Positions 8,554-17,724 of a stretch of 64,000 nucleotides of DNA are shown here, one piece after another. How positions within the stretch are numbered: the stretch's first letter is position 1; each line of letters opens with the position of its first letter. Position numbers and translations under genes: made by a program. The stretch covers positions 1 to 64,000 of the forward strand of contig CAKUMO010000013.1 of assembly GCA_934667815.1 (NCBI GenBank), in the 5' to 3' direction. The notes beneath the pieces are model-generated. The model was not told where the DNA came from, searched no databases, and saw nothing but the letters and a program-made list of their open reading frames with translations. This stretch comes from an uncultured Oscillospiraceae bacterium. GTDB lineage: Bacteria; Bacillota; Clostridia; Oscillospirales; Oscillospiraceae.

Positions 8554-10641
8554 ATGCGGAACAAAACCGGACTGCTGCGCCGACTCTGCTGCGCCGTGCT
8601 TGGCCTGCTTCTGGCGGGGCTTACCTGCGTTCTTCCGGCGCATGCTGCCGGTGAGAACACGACCTATACCTATACGCTCTCGGCAGACGACGAATGGATC
8701 CGCACGCAGGACGCCTATCTTCCGGGAAAAATCTATCTCAAGGGCGCCGGACTGAGCCAGCCGCAGGATCTGTTCCTGCGCGGCGGGAAAATTTATATTG
8801 CCGATACCGGAAATCACCGCATCGCAGTCTATGATCCAAGGACCGACACGATGCGCGCCTTCGGTGAAGACGAATTGGATTCGCCGGTGGGGCTTTTCGT
8901 GTCCGAGGACGGCACGGTCTATGCCGCCGATTCCTCCAAGGTACGGCCGGGAATTGTGATTTTCTCTCCGGACGGAACGCTGCTGCGGCGCATCGGGCGG
9001 CCGGAGAGCTATCTGTTCAGTGAGCGCTCGGCCTTTGCGCCGCGCAATGTCGTGGTGACCAGGGAGGGCAATATTTTTGTCGCCAGCACGGGAAGCTACG
9101 AGGGCTTGCTGCAATTCAGCCCACAGGGCGAATTTCAGGGCTTTTTCGGCGCGAATCTGCGCACGGGAAGCCTGCTCGAATCGCTGCAGGATCTGTTTTT
9201 CACCGAGGAGCAGCTCGATAAGCTGCTCACGCGCATCCCGCGCCAGATTGAAAATATCACAATCTCCAACCGCGACCTGATCTATTCCGTCACGCAGACC
9301 GGCGGCCGCCAGCTTGCATGGGGCTCCTCGAAGCGCGAGGGCAATGCCATTGCACTGCACAACATGAGCGGCAGCAATATCCTTGCCAAGGGCAAGACCA
9401 TGGCCGACGAGTGGAACTTTGTGGACATTGTGGCAGGGCCGTATAACAATTGCTATGCTCTGACCTATACCGGCCTGATCTATGAGTACGACAGCGCGGG
9501 CAATCTGATCTTTTCGTTCGGCGGACGCGCCGTTTCCACCGACCGGACGGGACTTTTGACGCTGGCCAGCGCAATCGACATCGACGACGACGGATTTCTC
9601 TATGTTCTCGACCGTGAACGCGCCTTGATTCAGGTGTTCTGCCCAACGGAATTTGCCGTTGCAATGCACAAGGCTGTCTACGATCTGGAAACCGGAGATT
9701 ATGAAGCGGGCGAGGGCGACTGGCAGGCAATTTTACGCTTGAACGGCATGTCCAAGCTGGCGCATCAGGGCTACGGTCAGGTGCTCTTTCAGCAGCAGCG
9801 CTTTGCCGAGGCAGCCGAGCATTTCAAGCTCGCAGGTGACCACGAGCGCTATTCCGACGCATTCTGGGAGGTGCGTGCGGCATGGCTGAACCGCTGGGTG
9901 CTCACGATCCTTGTCGTGCTGCTCGTGTTGTATGTGCTGTGGGTGGTTCTTCGCATTCTGCGGCGGCGTTTCGGCCTGTTTGCAGGCAAAGAACGGAAAA
10001 AACGAAAAGAGCCTCGTTTATGCAGCGACCTGCGCTATGCACTGCGCATGATGCGTGCGCCGCTGGACTGCTTTTACGACCTCAAGCATGGCGACCATGG
10101 TTCCGTCGCCGCCGCGACGATCCTGTATGCGCTGCTGCTGATTGTCTTTGTGGCAAACACGCTTTTTCAGGGCTTTTCCTTTAATGTTTCCGATGCGCGC
10201 AGCGCATCCGTGCTCTCCGTGCTGGCCACGGCGGCCGTCCCGCTGTTGCTCTTTGTGGTCGGCAACACGCTGGTCGCGTCAATCTGCTCGGGCGAAGGCT
10301 CACTGAAAAATGTCTACATCATGACAGCCTATGCTTTGACGCCCTATCTGCTCATCATGCCGGTCGTGATCGCGGCAAGCTACGTTCTGACGCAAAACGA
10401 GGGCTTCTTAATCACGCTGCCCTCCGTCGCGGCAGTGGCGTGGTCGGGGATTTATCTGTTCCTCGGCGCGATGAACACGCACGATTATACCTTCCGCCAG
10501 ACGGTGAAAAATCTGCTGCTGACGCTGTTCTTTATGCTGATGGCGGTGGTCGTGGCTGCAATTTTGTATCTCGTCTGGGGACAGGTTTTTGACTTCCTTG
10601 AAACGCTCTGGGCGGAGCTTCTCTACCGCATACGGGGCTGA
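8554..10641 (+). CDS. NHL-repeat / Yip1-like membrane protein
   Basis: A 695-residue protein. A signal peptide (cleaved near AHA-AG) leads into NHL-type beta-propeller repeats at about 50-380 (QDLFLRGGKIYIADTGNHRIAVYD and later VVVTREGNIFVAST and AIDIDDDGFLYVLDRER). A short tetratricopeptide-like helical pair (GYGQVLFQQQRFAEAAEHF) follows at about 405-440. One membrane helix (about 447-467), a basic cytoplasmic linker, and a C-terminal five-helix bundle (about 500-690) resembling the Yip1 family complete the protein. From memory, such proteins sit beside CUT1 permeases and DUF5696 proteins in other Firmicutes, but the function is not known. An extracytoplasmic propeller tied to a membrane bundle could sense or scaffold glycan uptake. 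GGAAGGAG precedes the ATG. Confidence 0.75.
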   Translation: MRNKTGLLRRLCCAVLGLLLAGLTCVLPAHAAGENTTYTYTLSADDEWIRTQDAYLPGKIYLKGAGLSQPQDLFLRGGKIYIADTGNHRIAVYDPRTDTMRAFGEDELDSPVGLFVSEDGTVYAADSSKVRPGIVIFSPDGTLLRRIGRPESYLFSERSAFAPRNVVVTREGNIFVASTGSYEGLLQFSPQGEFQGFFGANLRTGSLLESLQDLFFTEEQLDKLLTRIPRQIENITISNRDLIYSVTQTGGRQLAWGSSKREGNAIALHNMSGSNILAKGKTMADEWNFVDIVAGPYNNCYALTYTGLIYEYDSAGNLIFSFGGRAVSTDRTGLLTLASAIDIDDDGFLYVLDRERALIQVFCPTEFAVAMHKAVYDLETGDYEAGEGDWQAILRLNGMSKLAHQGYGQVLFQQQRFAEAAEHFKLAGDHERYSDAFWEVRAAWLNRWVLTILVVLLVLYVLWVVLRILRRRFGLFAGKERKKRKEPRLCSDLRYALRMMRAPLDCFYDLKHGDHGSVAAATILYALLLIVFVANTLFQGFSFNVSDARSASVLSVLATAAVPLLLFVVGNTLVASICSGEGSLKNVYIMTAYALTPYLLIMPVVIAASYVLTQNEGFLITLPSVAAVAWSGIYLFLGAMNTHDYTFRQTVKNLLLTLFFMLMAVVVAAILYLVWGQVFDFLETLWAELLYRIRG

Positions 10642-10657
10642 CGCAGGAGGAATGCAG

Positions 10658-12934
10658 ATGAAAACAACCAAACGCCGCATCCTTTGCATCGTGTGTGCAC
10701 TTTGTGCGCTCGCGGTTCTGATCCCCTTTGCGGCAAGGGCGATGGTCTCGGACGAGACGTATGAAAAAAAGGAATTTGAGCTGCCGGACACCTCAGCCAT
10801 GGAGGTCGGCTCCAGCCGACATACGCAATATGACGCGGCCTCACCGGTCGATTGCCCGCTGAGCGTGGAGGGCTTTGAGAAAAAACTTGAAACAAAGTAT
10901 CTCGAGGTCTGGTTCCGTGCGGAATCGCATGCCTTTCGCATCGTCGATAAGCGCAGCGGGTATGTCTGGGGTGCGCTGGCTGAGGATAAACCCGAAGGGC
11001 TGAATCAGATGTGGTCGAGCTTTGCAAACGGTCTGTGCTCCTTCGAGTATTTTGATGTCAACGACACCGCGCAGCGCGTCGGCCCGGGCACCTTCGGTGT
11101 AACCGCCAAATACCAATGGTCGCAGGACGGCGTGACCTGCACGCTTCGCATGAAAAAGGAAAAGCTCTCGTTTTCCTTCCGCATGATCGTATCCGACGAT
11201 GCGATTGCACTGTCCGTGGACGACGAATCCATTGAGGAAAACGGAGAAGCCAAGCTGAAATCCGTTTATTTTCTTCCTTTCCTCGGCAGTGTGTGCGAGG
11301 ACGCGACGGAGGGCTACGTCTTTATTCCGGACGGCCCGGGTGCGCTGATGCGCTTTCAAAAGAGCGGCAGCTATAATGCGGGCTTCAACCAGAAAGTCTA
11401 CGGGCCGGACATGGGCATCGACTCGCTGGAGGAAGCCAACGACCTGAACGCCAGCCGCACGAACGACTATCTGGTCGATGCGCCTTATGTGAGCGTGCCG
11501 GTCTATGGCATCGTCCACGGCGCGCGCCAGAATGCGTTTTTTGCCGTGCTGGAGCAAGGCGAGGAATATGCCTCCATTCAGGCCACGCCCGCCGGTGCGA
11601 CGACGGACTTTACATGGGCGGCGGCACGCTTCGATTACCGCCAGCTCTACATCCACCCGACCAGCAAAAACGGTGCGGGCATCCAGCGCCCGCAGGACGA
11701 GCGCAACCTTGTAAATCCCACCGTTCGCTTCTATTTTCTCACGGGCGAGGAGGCCGACTATTCCGGCATGGCGGTGAAATACCGCACGCTTCTGAAAGAG
11801 CAGGGCGTTCTCGCCACGGAACGCATTGATACCGCGCTGCCAATGCGGCTGCATCTGCTGGGTGCGGACGTGAAAAAGCAGTTTCTGGTGCAGGGAAAGC
11901 AGACGTTCACTACTTTTGACGAGGCACAGGAAATTCTGCGCGACCTGCGCGAAAACGGGATCACCAACCTCTCGGTGAGCTTCGAGGGATGGCAAAAAGG
12001 CGGCATCAACGGCGCTTCTTACGGCCAGACGGCCTTTGATCGCAGCGTCGGTTCGCAGAAGGAAGCCCTGGCGTTAAGGGAAACGCTTCTGGCACAGGGC
12101 GGCCGCGCCTATCTGACGGTCAATCCGGTCACGGCGAACGACGACCAGATCTGGCTTGCAAGCAAGGCGGCAAAAACGCTCTCACGCACCTATGCCAAGT
12201 TTGTCCGGCCGAACACGCAGGTCATGTTTAACGAGCGCTATATCCTCAAGCCTGCGCTCGCGGCGCAGACGGTGCTGGACACCTCGCAGGCGCTTGCACC
12301 TATGCCGCTGGCGCTGGAGCAGTGGGGCAGCCGCCTGTATGCCGAATACACGCGCGGCTCCGAGATCACGCGCAGCGAGGCGCTGACGTTGATTACCCAA
12401 ACGCAGCAGTCGCTTGCGCAGAAGCCTGCGCTGACCGCACCGAATGAATACCTCTGGGCGGACACGGCGGAGTATTTCGATATGCCGGTCGTCAACGGGC
12501 AGTATCTTTATGAGACGGACACGGTGCCATTTTTGCAGATCGTCCTCAAGGGGAGCATCGATTATTACGCGCCCTATGCCAATCAGGGCTTCTATTCCGT
12601 CAACAGTGTCCTGAAAATGGCGGAATACGGAATGTATCCGTCCTTCCTTGTGGCTGCCTGCGACAATTCCGAGCTGATGGACACGCCGCTTCAGGATTTG
12701 TTCACCGTCAACTACGGAGACTGGCGGGCTGAGATCGCGGACATCTACGGCCGGCTTTCCGAGGCGCTGCTGGCCGTTGAGGGTCAGCAGATCGTCCGCC
12801 ACCGAATGGTGGCCGAGGGGGTTGCCTGCGTGACTTATTCCAATGGCATGAAACTTTATGTAAACTACAACAGCACCGACTACACCGGCGAGGCCAGCGT
12901 TCCTGCGCAGAGCTTTGCACTGGTGGGCAAATGA
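10658..12934 (+). CDS. Large secreted protein resembling DUF5696
   Basis: A 758-residue protein with a basic N-terminus and signal peptide or anchor (RRILCIVCALCALAVLIPFAARA). The sequence after it has the look of a family I remember as DUF5696: a beta-rich N-terminal half (about 90-380, with KYLEVWFRAESHAFRIVDKRSGYVW and YVFIPDGPGALMRF) followed by an alpha/beta, possibly TIM-barrel, half (about 410-700, with GITNLSVSFEGWQKGG, GGRAYLTVNP and PLALEQWGSRLYAEY). This suggests a glycoside-hydrolase-like fold, but no catalytic pair was identified. AGGAGG lies 7 nt before the ATG at 10658; an ATG at 10652 is too close to it. The position between two permease pairs implies a role in glycan handling outside the membrane. 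Confidence 0.7.
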   Translation: MKTTKRRILCIVCALCALAVLIPFAARAMVSDETYEKKEFELPDTSAMEVGSSRHTQYDAASPVDCPLSVEGFEKKLETKYLEVWFRAESHAFRIVDKRSGYVWGALAEDKPEGLNQMWSSFANGLCSFEYFDVNDTAQRVGPGTFGVTAKYQWSQDGVTCTLRMKKEKLSFSFRMIVSDDAIALSVDDESIEENGEAKLKSVYFLPFLGSVCEDATEGYVFIPDGPGALMRFQKSGSYNAGFNQKVYGPDMGIDSLEEANDLNASRTNDYLVDAPYVSVPVYGIVHGARQNAFFAVLEQGEEYASIQATPAGATTDFTWAAARFDYRQLYIHPTSKNGAGIQRPQDERNLVNPTVRFYFLTGEEADYSGMAVKYRTLLKEQGVLATERIDTALPMRLHLLGADVKKQFLVQGKQTFTTFDEAQEILRDLRENGITNLSVSFEGWQKGGINGASYGQTAFDRSVGSQKEALALRETLLAQGGRAYLTVNPVTANDDQIWLASKAAKTLSRTYAKFVRPNTQVMFNERYILKPALAAQTVLDTSQALAPMPLALEQWGSRLYAEYTRGSEITRSEALTLITQTQQSLAQKPALTAPNEYLWADTAEYFDMPVVNGQYLYETDTVPFLQIVLKGSIDYYAPYANQGFYSVNSVLKMAEYGMYPSFLVAACDNSELMDTPLQDLFTVNYGDWRAEIADIYGRLSEALLAVEGQQIVRHRMVAEGVACVTYSNGMKLYVNYNSTDYTGEASVPAQSFALVGK

Positions 12935-12961
12935 CGGCGCAGCCGGAAAGGGGAGACGCGC

Positions 12962-13825
12962 ATGGCAAAACCGATGACAAATAAAAAGCGCAACGCCGTG
13001 GCGGGTTATCTGTTTATCCTTCCGTGGATCGTCGGCCTGCTGGCCTTTGTGGCCTATCCTGTGGTGTACTCCATCCTGCTGAGCCTGAGCACAGCCAAGG
13101 TGACGACCTCCGGTATCGAGATGAAATGGGCGGGACTGACCTATTACACCCGGGCGCTGGCGCAGGATACGACCTTCACCTCGACCATTGCGGAGACGGT
13201 GCTGTTCATGGCCTGTGCCGTGCCGGTGATTTTAGTCTTTTCACTGATGATCGCAATCCTGCTGAATTCCAAGTTCCGCCTGCGCGGCTTCTTCCGTTCG
13301 GTGTTTTTTCTGCCGGTCATCATCATGAGCGGCCCGGCCATCAGTGAGCTTCTGACCAAATACACGGTTGATTTTTCCGAAAGCGGCGCGGGAATTTATG
13401 AATTTCTGGCCACGCTGCCGGATTTCTTGCAGACGCCTGCGCTGTTCATCCTGAACAATCTGGTCCTGATTCTGTGGTTTTCCGGCGTGCAAATCCTGAT
13501 TTTCCTCGCCGGACTGCAAAAAATCAGCCCGGAGATCTATGAAGCCGCGTCCATCGACGGCGCAGGCCCATGGGAGAAGTTTTGGAAGATCACGCTGCCC
13601 GCCATGACGCCCATTGCCATGGTCTCTGCGATCTATACCGTCGTAGAGATTGCCAACTGGACGAACAACGCCACGAATCAGAAGATCGGCAGCCATCTCT
13701 TTGAGGTCGGCCAGCCTTACAGCTTCTCGGCGGCAATGTCATGGATCTATTTCGGCGTGGTCGCGCTGGCGCTGCTGCTGGTATTTTTGATCTTCCGGCT
13801 TCTGGGAAGGAGGGACAGAGCATGA
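12962..13825 (+). CDS. Sugar ABC transporter permease, MalF class (second pair)
   Basis: A 287-residue CUT1 permease. Membrane segments start at AGYLFILPWIVGLLAFVAYPV, typical of the MalF/UgpA class. The EAA loop reads EAASIDGAGPWEKFWKITLP near residue 196. AAAGGGGAG precedes the ATG. The stop overlaps the next permease by 4 nt. Having a second permease pair in the same operon suggests two importers, or one importer for each of the two binding proteins. Confidence 0.9.
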   Translation: MAKPMTNKKRNAVAGYLFILPWIVGLLAFVAYPVVYSILLSLSTAKVTTSGIEMKWAGLTYYTRALAQDTTFTSTIAETVLFMACAVPVILVFSLMIAILLNSKFRLRGFFRSVFFLPVIIMSGPAISELLTKYTVDFSESGAGIYEFLATLPDFLQTPALFILNNLVLILWFSGVQILIFLAGLQKISPEIYEAASIDGAGPWEKFWKITLPAMTPIAMVSAIYTVVEIANWTNNATNQKIGSHLFEVGQPYSFSAAMSWIYFGVVALALLLVFLIFRLLGRRDRA

Positions 13826-14751
13826 AACGCAAAAAAGACCCGCAGCGGCTGCGCAGACTTCTGCTGGGCGCGGGCGAGGAAAAGGGCTGGATACAGAAGG
13901 CGGTTCTGTATTTCATCCTGTTCGGCATCGGCTTTATCTACCTCTATCCCATGCTCTACATGGTCGTCAACGCCTTCTTTTCGCAGGAGGATTTGATCGA
14001 TCCCTCTGTCACATGGCTGCCGACGCAGCTCTACTTCGGAAATTTCATCAAGGCTTGGAACACGCTGGACTTTAAGAAAAGCCTGCTCTGCTCCATCCTG
14101 ATGTCCTTCATCCCGGCTATTTTGCAGACGGCGGTTACGGCTGTGACAGGCTACGGCTTCGCGCGCTTCCGTTTCCCGCTGAAAAAATTCTGGCTGGCGC
14201 TGTGCGTGCTGACCTTTATTATTCCGACGCAGGTCACGCTCATTCCGCGTTATGTGCTGTTCAGCACTTATAAGATTTTAGACACGCCGCTGCCGTCCTT
14301 TCTACCTGCGCTGCTGGGTCAGGGGCTGAAAAGCGCGGTGTTCATTCTGGTGTTCTACCAGTTTTTCAGCAGCTACCCCAAGGCGATGGACGAGGCCGCC
14401 GAGATTGACGGTGCGGGAAAGTTCAAGATTTTTTACAAGATCGCGCTGCCCTCGGCGACGCCTGCTATCGTCCTGAGCGTGCTGTTTTCGACCGTCTGGT
14501 ACTGGAACGAGACGACGCAGGCAAGCCTGTACTTCGGCAATATCGAGACGCTGCCGATCAAGCTGCGCGATTTTTACGAGAGCTACCAGTCCCTTTACAA
14601 CCCATCGAATCTGGTCAATTTCGGCAGCATCAACGAATCGATCACTCTGGCCGGCACCCTGCTGTCCGTCCTGCCGCTGCTGCTTTTGTATCTGTGCCTG
14701 CAGCGCCAGTTCGTCGAGAGCATAGAAAAGACCGGTATCACCGGAGAATAA
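13822..14751 (+). CDS. Sugar ABC transporter permease, MalG class (second pair)
   Basis: A 309-residue CUT1 permease, partner of the preceding gene. The EAA loop is EAAEIDGAGKFKIFYKIALP near residue 192, and PTQVTLIPRYVLF is the usual motif in the third membrane segment. The start at 13822 overlaps the upstream stop (ATGA) and has GGAAGGAGG a few bases before. Like the first pair it lacks a cognate ATPase in this region. Confidence 0.9.
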   Translation: MKRKKDPQRLRRLLLGAGEEKGWIQKAVLYFILFGIGFIYLYPMLYMVVNAFFSQEDLIDPSVTWLPTQLYFGNFIKAWNTLDFKKSLLCSILMSFIPAILQTAVTAVTGYGFARFRFPLKKFWLALCVLTFIIPTQVTLIPRYVLFSTYKILDTPLPSFLPALLGQGLKSAVFILVFYQFFSSYPKAMDEAAEIDGAGKFKIFYKIALPSATPAIVLSVLFSTVWYWNETTQASLYFGNIETLPIKLRDFYESYQSLYNPSNLVNFGSINESITLAGTLLSVLPLLLLYLCLQRQFVESIEKTGITGE

Positions 14752-14764
14752 CGAGGAAATGAAC

Positions 14765-17707
14765 ATGAAACGAACGCTATTTCACATGATTGGAGTGTTT
14801 GCTATGGCACTGGCGATCCTGACCTCCGCAGCTGCGCCCGCCAAGGCCGCAGAGGAATTCGGCAACGGTAACGCGCAGCCCTCGCAGATCGAGGTCACAT
14901 GGGAAACGCCGGGGAAGCTCCTGCACATAGAGCAGGGACAGACCGAGTGCGTGCTCACGGTCGCGCTTGCGGGCGGGCAGACGGCGCTGAGCCTCTCCTT
15001 CCCGGATTGCGGCGGCATCCGCCTGCATACGGATAAGCCCGGCTATTTTGAACCCGAGACGCTGCTGCCCATTGCCTATGAGCAGACCGGGCAGACCCTT
15101 GCGCTCACGCAGGAGACGGCGCGCGCCGTCATCTCCACGGAGGGAGACTGGTCAGTTGCTCTGCAAAACGCGGCTGGCGAGACAATCCATACGCTGGATG
15201 CGGACAAGCTTCGCTTCGGTTATCAGGACGGGGAATTGAAGAAGGTCATGCTGCTCGGTGCGATCTCCGAGGAGGAACGCCTTTTTGGCCTCGGAGAGCG
15301 TTTCAATGCCTTCGATCAGGTCGGGCAGGAGGTGCTTTTGTGGAATCAGGACAGCTATCAGGGCCTGATGCGCTATGACGGCAACAAAACATGGGGCTAT
15401 AAAAACGTTCCGCTGCTTTACAGCAGCAAGGGCTACAGCCTGTTCTTCAACTCCACCTATGCGGCGAACGCCGACATCGGCAGCACGGACAGCGCGGTCT
15501 ATTCACTGGATTTCAACGGGCCGAAATTCGACGTTTACTTCTGGCTCGGCACGCCGCAGGAGAATCTGGTCTCCTACACCGCGCTGACCGGCCGCACGGT
15601 TGTCCCGCCCAAGTGGGCGCTGGAATTCTCCGTCGGTGCGGGCGGGCAGGTTTGGGACGCGCTCGGCAAGGGTAAGCACATCGACGTGATGACCAATGTT
15701 CTCGAGCAGTACGACCGCCTCGGCACGCCGGTCGTGTCGCTGTTCGGCGAGCAGTCGCCGCAGTATGACGCGCAGGCCTATCAGCTTTTGAAAAACCGGG
15801 GCACGCGGATGATCGCGTGGTACTGGTCGGCCATGGGCGTCGGGGACATGTATCAATATGATTACAGCCTGACCGCGGATACCGTGCCGACGGTCGTCCT
15901 CAAGTCCGACCCGACGAAGATCATGCAGGGCGAGTACATCGACTTCAGCAATCCTACCAGCGTGGACGTCATCAGCGGCTTTTTCTCCAAGCTCTGGGGC
16001 TGGGGCCTACGCGGCTGCATGGTCGATTTTGGCGACAATATTTTTGAGGACAGTTTTTTTCACAACGGCATGACAGGGGATGAAATGCACAATTTCTACG
16101 CCTATCTATACAACAAGGGCTATTACGAGGCGTGGTCAAAGGCGCTGGGCGAGGATTACATTCTCTTTTCCCGCAGTGGCTGCGCGGGCAGCCAGCGCTG
16201 GATGGGGCAGTTTGCGGGCGACCACCCGAGTACCTTTCAGGGCCTCCAGCAGGCAATCCGCGGCGGCCTGAGCGCCTCGACGGCGGGCTTCTCCCTCTGG
16301 GGAAGCGACATCGGCGGCTATGGCTACGATGAATATCCGCCTACACCGGACTGCTACATGCGCTGGATGCAATTCGGAACCTTCAGCCCGCTCATGCGCA
16401 CGCACGGCACCTCTGACCGCAACCCCTGGAGCTACGGCGAGCAGGCGGAGAAGGTCTATCAGGAGCACTATTGGCTGCGCGAAAACCTGCTCGATCTGAT
16501 TTACAGCGGCGCAATCTCCGCGAGCAGGAGCGGCGTTTCCATGATCCAGCCGCTCTATCTGGCCTACCACGATCAGCCGGAGCTGATCGACATTGAGGAC
16601 CAGTATCTGTTCTGCGGCGTGTTCCTTGCCTGCCCGGTGGTGCGCGAGGAGGCTTATTGCCGCGAAGTGACCTTCCCGGCGGGCAACGACTGGATCGACC
16701 TGTGGACGGGCGAGGTCGTTTCCGGTGGGCAGACCCTGACTGTGGCCGCGCCGCAGGAGAGAATGCCGGTCTATGTTAAGGCGGGCGCAGCCTTCCCGGT
16801 GAAGGTCTCCCAAAAAACGCTTGCTTTGACGGACTCCATGTCGGAAGGCGCTGCCGACGCGCTGCTTGTCGCAGCGGGCACGGGCAGTACGCCCTTCTTT
16901 GCCGACAAGGAAACGCAGACGCAGTTTGACACCGCGTTGGACAGCGGCCTTCTCACGGTGCAGAACCCCGGAGACTGCGCGCAGCGCGTGCTTCTGGCCT
17001 ACGGCCTGCGTGCCGACGCCGTGCGCGTGGACGGAAAGACTCTGGACAAGCTGGACGCGCCTTCTGCGCAGACGGCGGGTTATTATAACGACGTTACGCG
17101 GGATGTCACGGTCGTGACACTCCCCGAGGGCGCATGGCAGACCGTGACGCTCGAGGCAGGAGACCATACGGAAAACCTTGCCGCAGGGAAAACAGCCACG
17201 GCCAGCAGCCAGCGCAACGACAAGGTCGCGGCGGAAAAGGCGACGGACGGTCTGGTCAAGACCGCGTGGGAGCCGAAGCATGCCAAGGACGAATGGCTTG
17301 CAGTTGATCTTGGACAGACACAGGAGATCAGCAACGTCACCGTCCGCTGGACGCAGGAATTTGCGAGCGACTATGCTGTGGAGCTTTCCACAGACGGCGA
17401 GCACTGGCAGGCGGCTGCGGCCGTTTCCGGCGGGCATGGCGGCGCGGAGGCGCTGGCCTTCAATCCGGCGCAGGCGCGCTATGTCCGCGTGCGCATCACG
17501 GCCGAGCCGGAGGGCAAGCGCGTCGGCATTTATGAGGTGCAGGTCTATGCGGGCGGTACCTATCTGGGCGACGCGGAAATGCCCGATGTTGCGCCCCTGA
17601 AGGCGCACACGCCGTGGGGCTGGATTGCAGGCGGTGCTGCCGCGGTTTTGGCGGCGGGCGCGGCGCTCCTGTTCCTTCGTAAAAAGAAAAAAACGCCGCA
17701 GCAGTGA
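14765..17707 (+). CDS. GH31 family alpha-glycosidase with F5/8 type C domain and membrane anchor
   Basis: A secreted enzyme of about 980 residues. Signal peptide, a GH31 N-terminal domain with the family motif GLGERFNAF (about 178-186), then a catalytic TIM barrel. The expected nucleophile is the Asp of MVDFGD (D423 counting from the ATG at 14759) and the acid/base the Asp of FAGDHPS (D488). The MVDFGD form is closer to the alpha-xylosidase or sulfoquinovosidase branches (DFGE) than to the alpha-glucosidase WxDMNE form. Residues about 805-940 form a discoidin-like carbohydrate-binding domain (NLAAGKTATASS through RYVRVRIT). The C-terminus is a membrane helix plus KKKK and has no P-x-T-G motif. 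Two ATGs (14759, 14765) are possible; the second is better spaced from GAGG. Substrate specificity cannot be read from sequence. Confidence 0.85.
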   Translation: MKRTLFHMIGVFAMALAILTSAAAPAKAAEEFGNGNAQPSQIEVTWETPGKLLHIEQGQTECVLTVALAGGQTALSLSFPDCGGIRLHTDKPGYFEPETLLPIAYEQTGQTLALTQETARAVISTEGDWSVALQNAAGETIHTLDADKLRFGYQDGELKKVMLLGAISEEERLFGLGERFNAFDQVGQEVLLWNQDSYQGLMRYDGNKTWGYKNVPLLYSSKGYSLFFNSTYAANADIGSTDSAVYSLDFNGPKFDVYFWLGTPQENLVSYTALTGRTVVPPKWALEFSVGAGGQVWDALGKGKHIDVMTNVLEQYDRLGTPVVSLFGEQSPQYDAQAYQLLKNRGTRMIAWYWSAMGVGDMYQYDYSLTADTVPTVVLKSDPTKIMQGEYIDFSNPTSVDVISGFFSKLWGWGLRGCMVDFGDNIFEDSFFHNGMTGDEMHNFYAYLYNKGYYEAWSKALGEDYILFSRSGCAGSQRWMGQFAGDHPSTFQGLQQAIRGGLSASTAGFSLWGSDIGGYGYDEYPPTPDCYMRWMQFGTFSPLMRTHGTSDRNPWSYGEQAEKVYQEHYWLRENLLDLIYSGAISASRSGVSMIQPLYLAYHDQPELIDIEDQYLFCGVFLACPVVREEAYCREVTFPAGNDWIDLWTGEVVSGGQTLTVAAPQERMPVYVKAGAAFPVKVSQKTLALTDSMSEGAADALLVAAGTGSTPFFADKETQTQFDTALDSGLLTVQNPGDCAQRVLLAYGLRADAVRVDGKTLDKLDAPSAQTAGYYNDVTRDVTVVTLPEGAWQTVTLEAGDHTENLAAGKTATASSQRNDKVAAEKATDGLVKTAWEPKHAKDEWLAVDLGQTQEISNVTVRWTQEFASDYAVELSTDGEHWQAAAAVSGGHGGAEALAFNPAQARYVRVRITAEPEGKRVGIYEVQVYAGGTYLGDAEMPDVAPLKAHTPWGWIAGGAAAVLAAGAALLFLRKKKKTPQQ

Positions 17708-17724
17708 GCAGAAAGGGAAAAACT

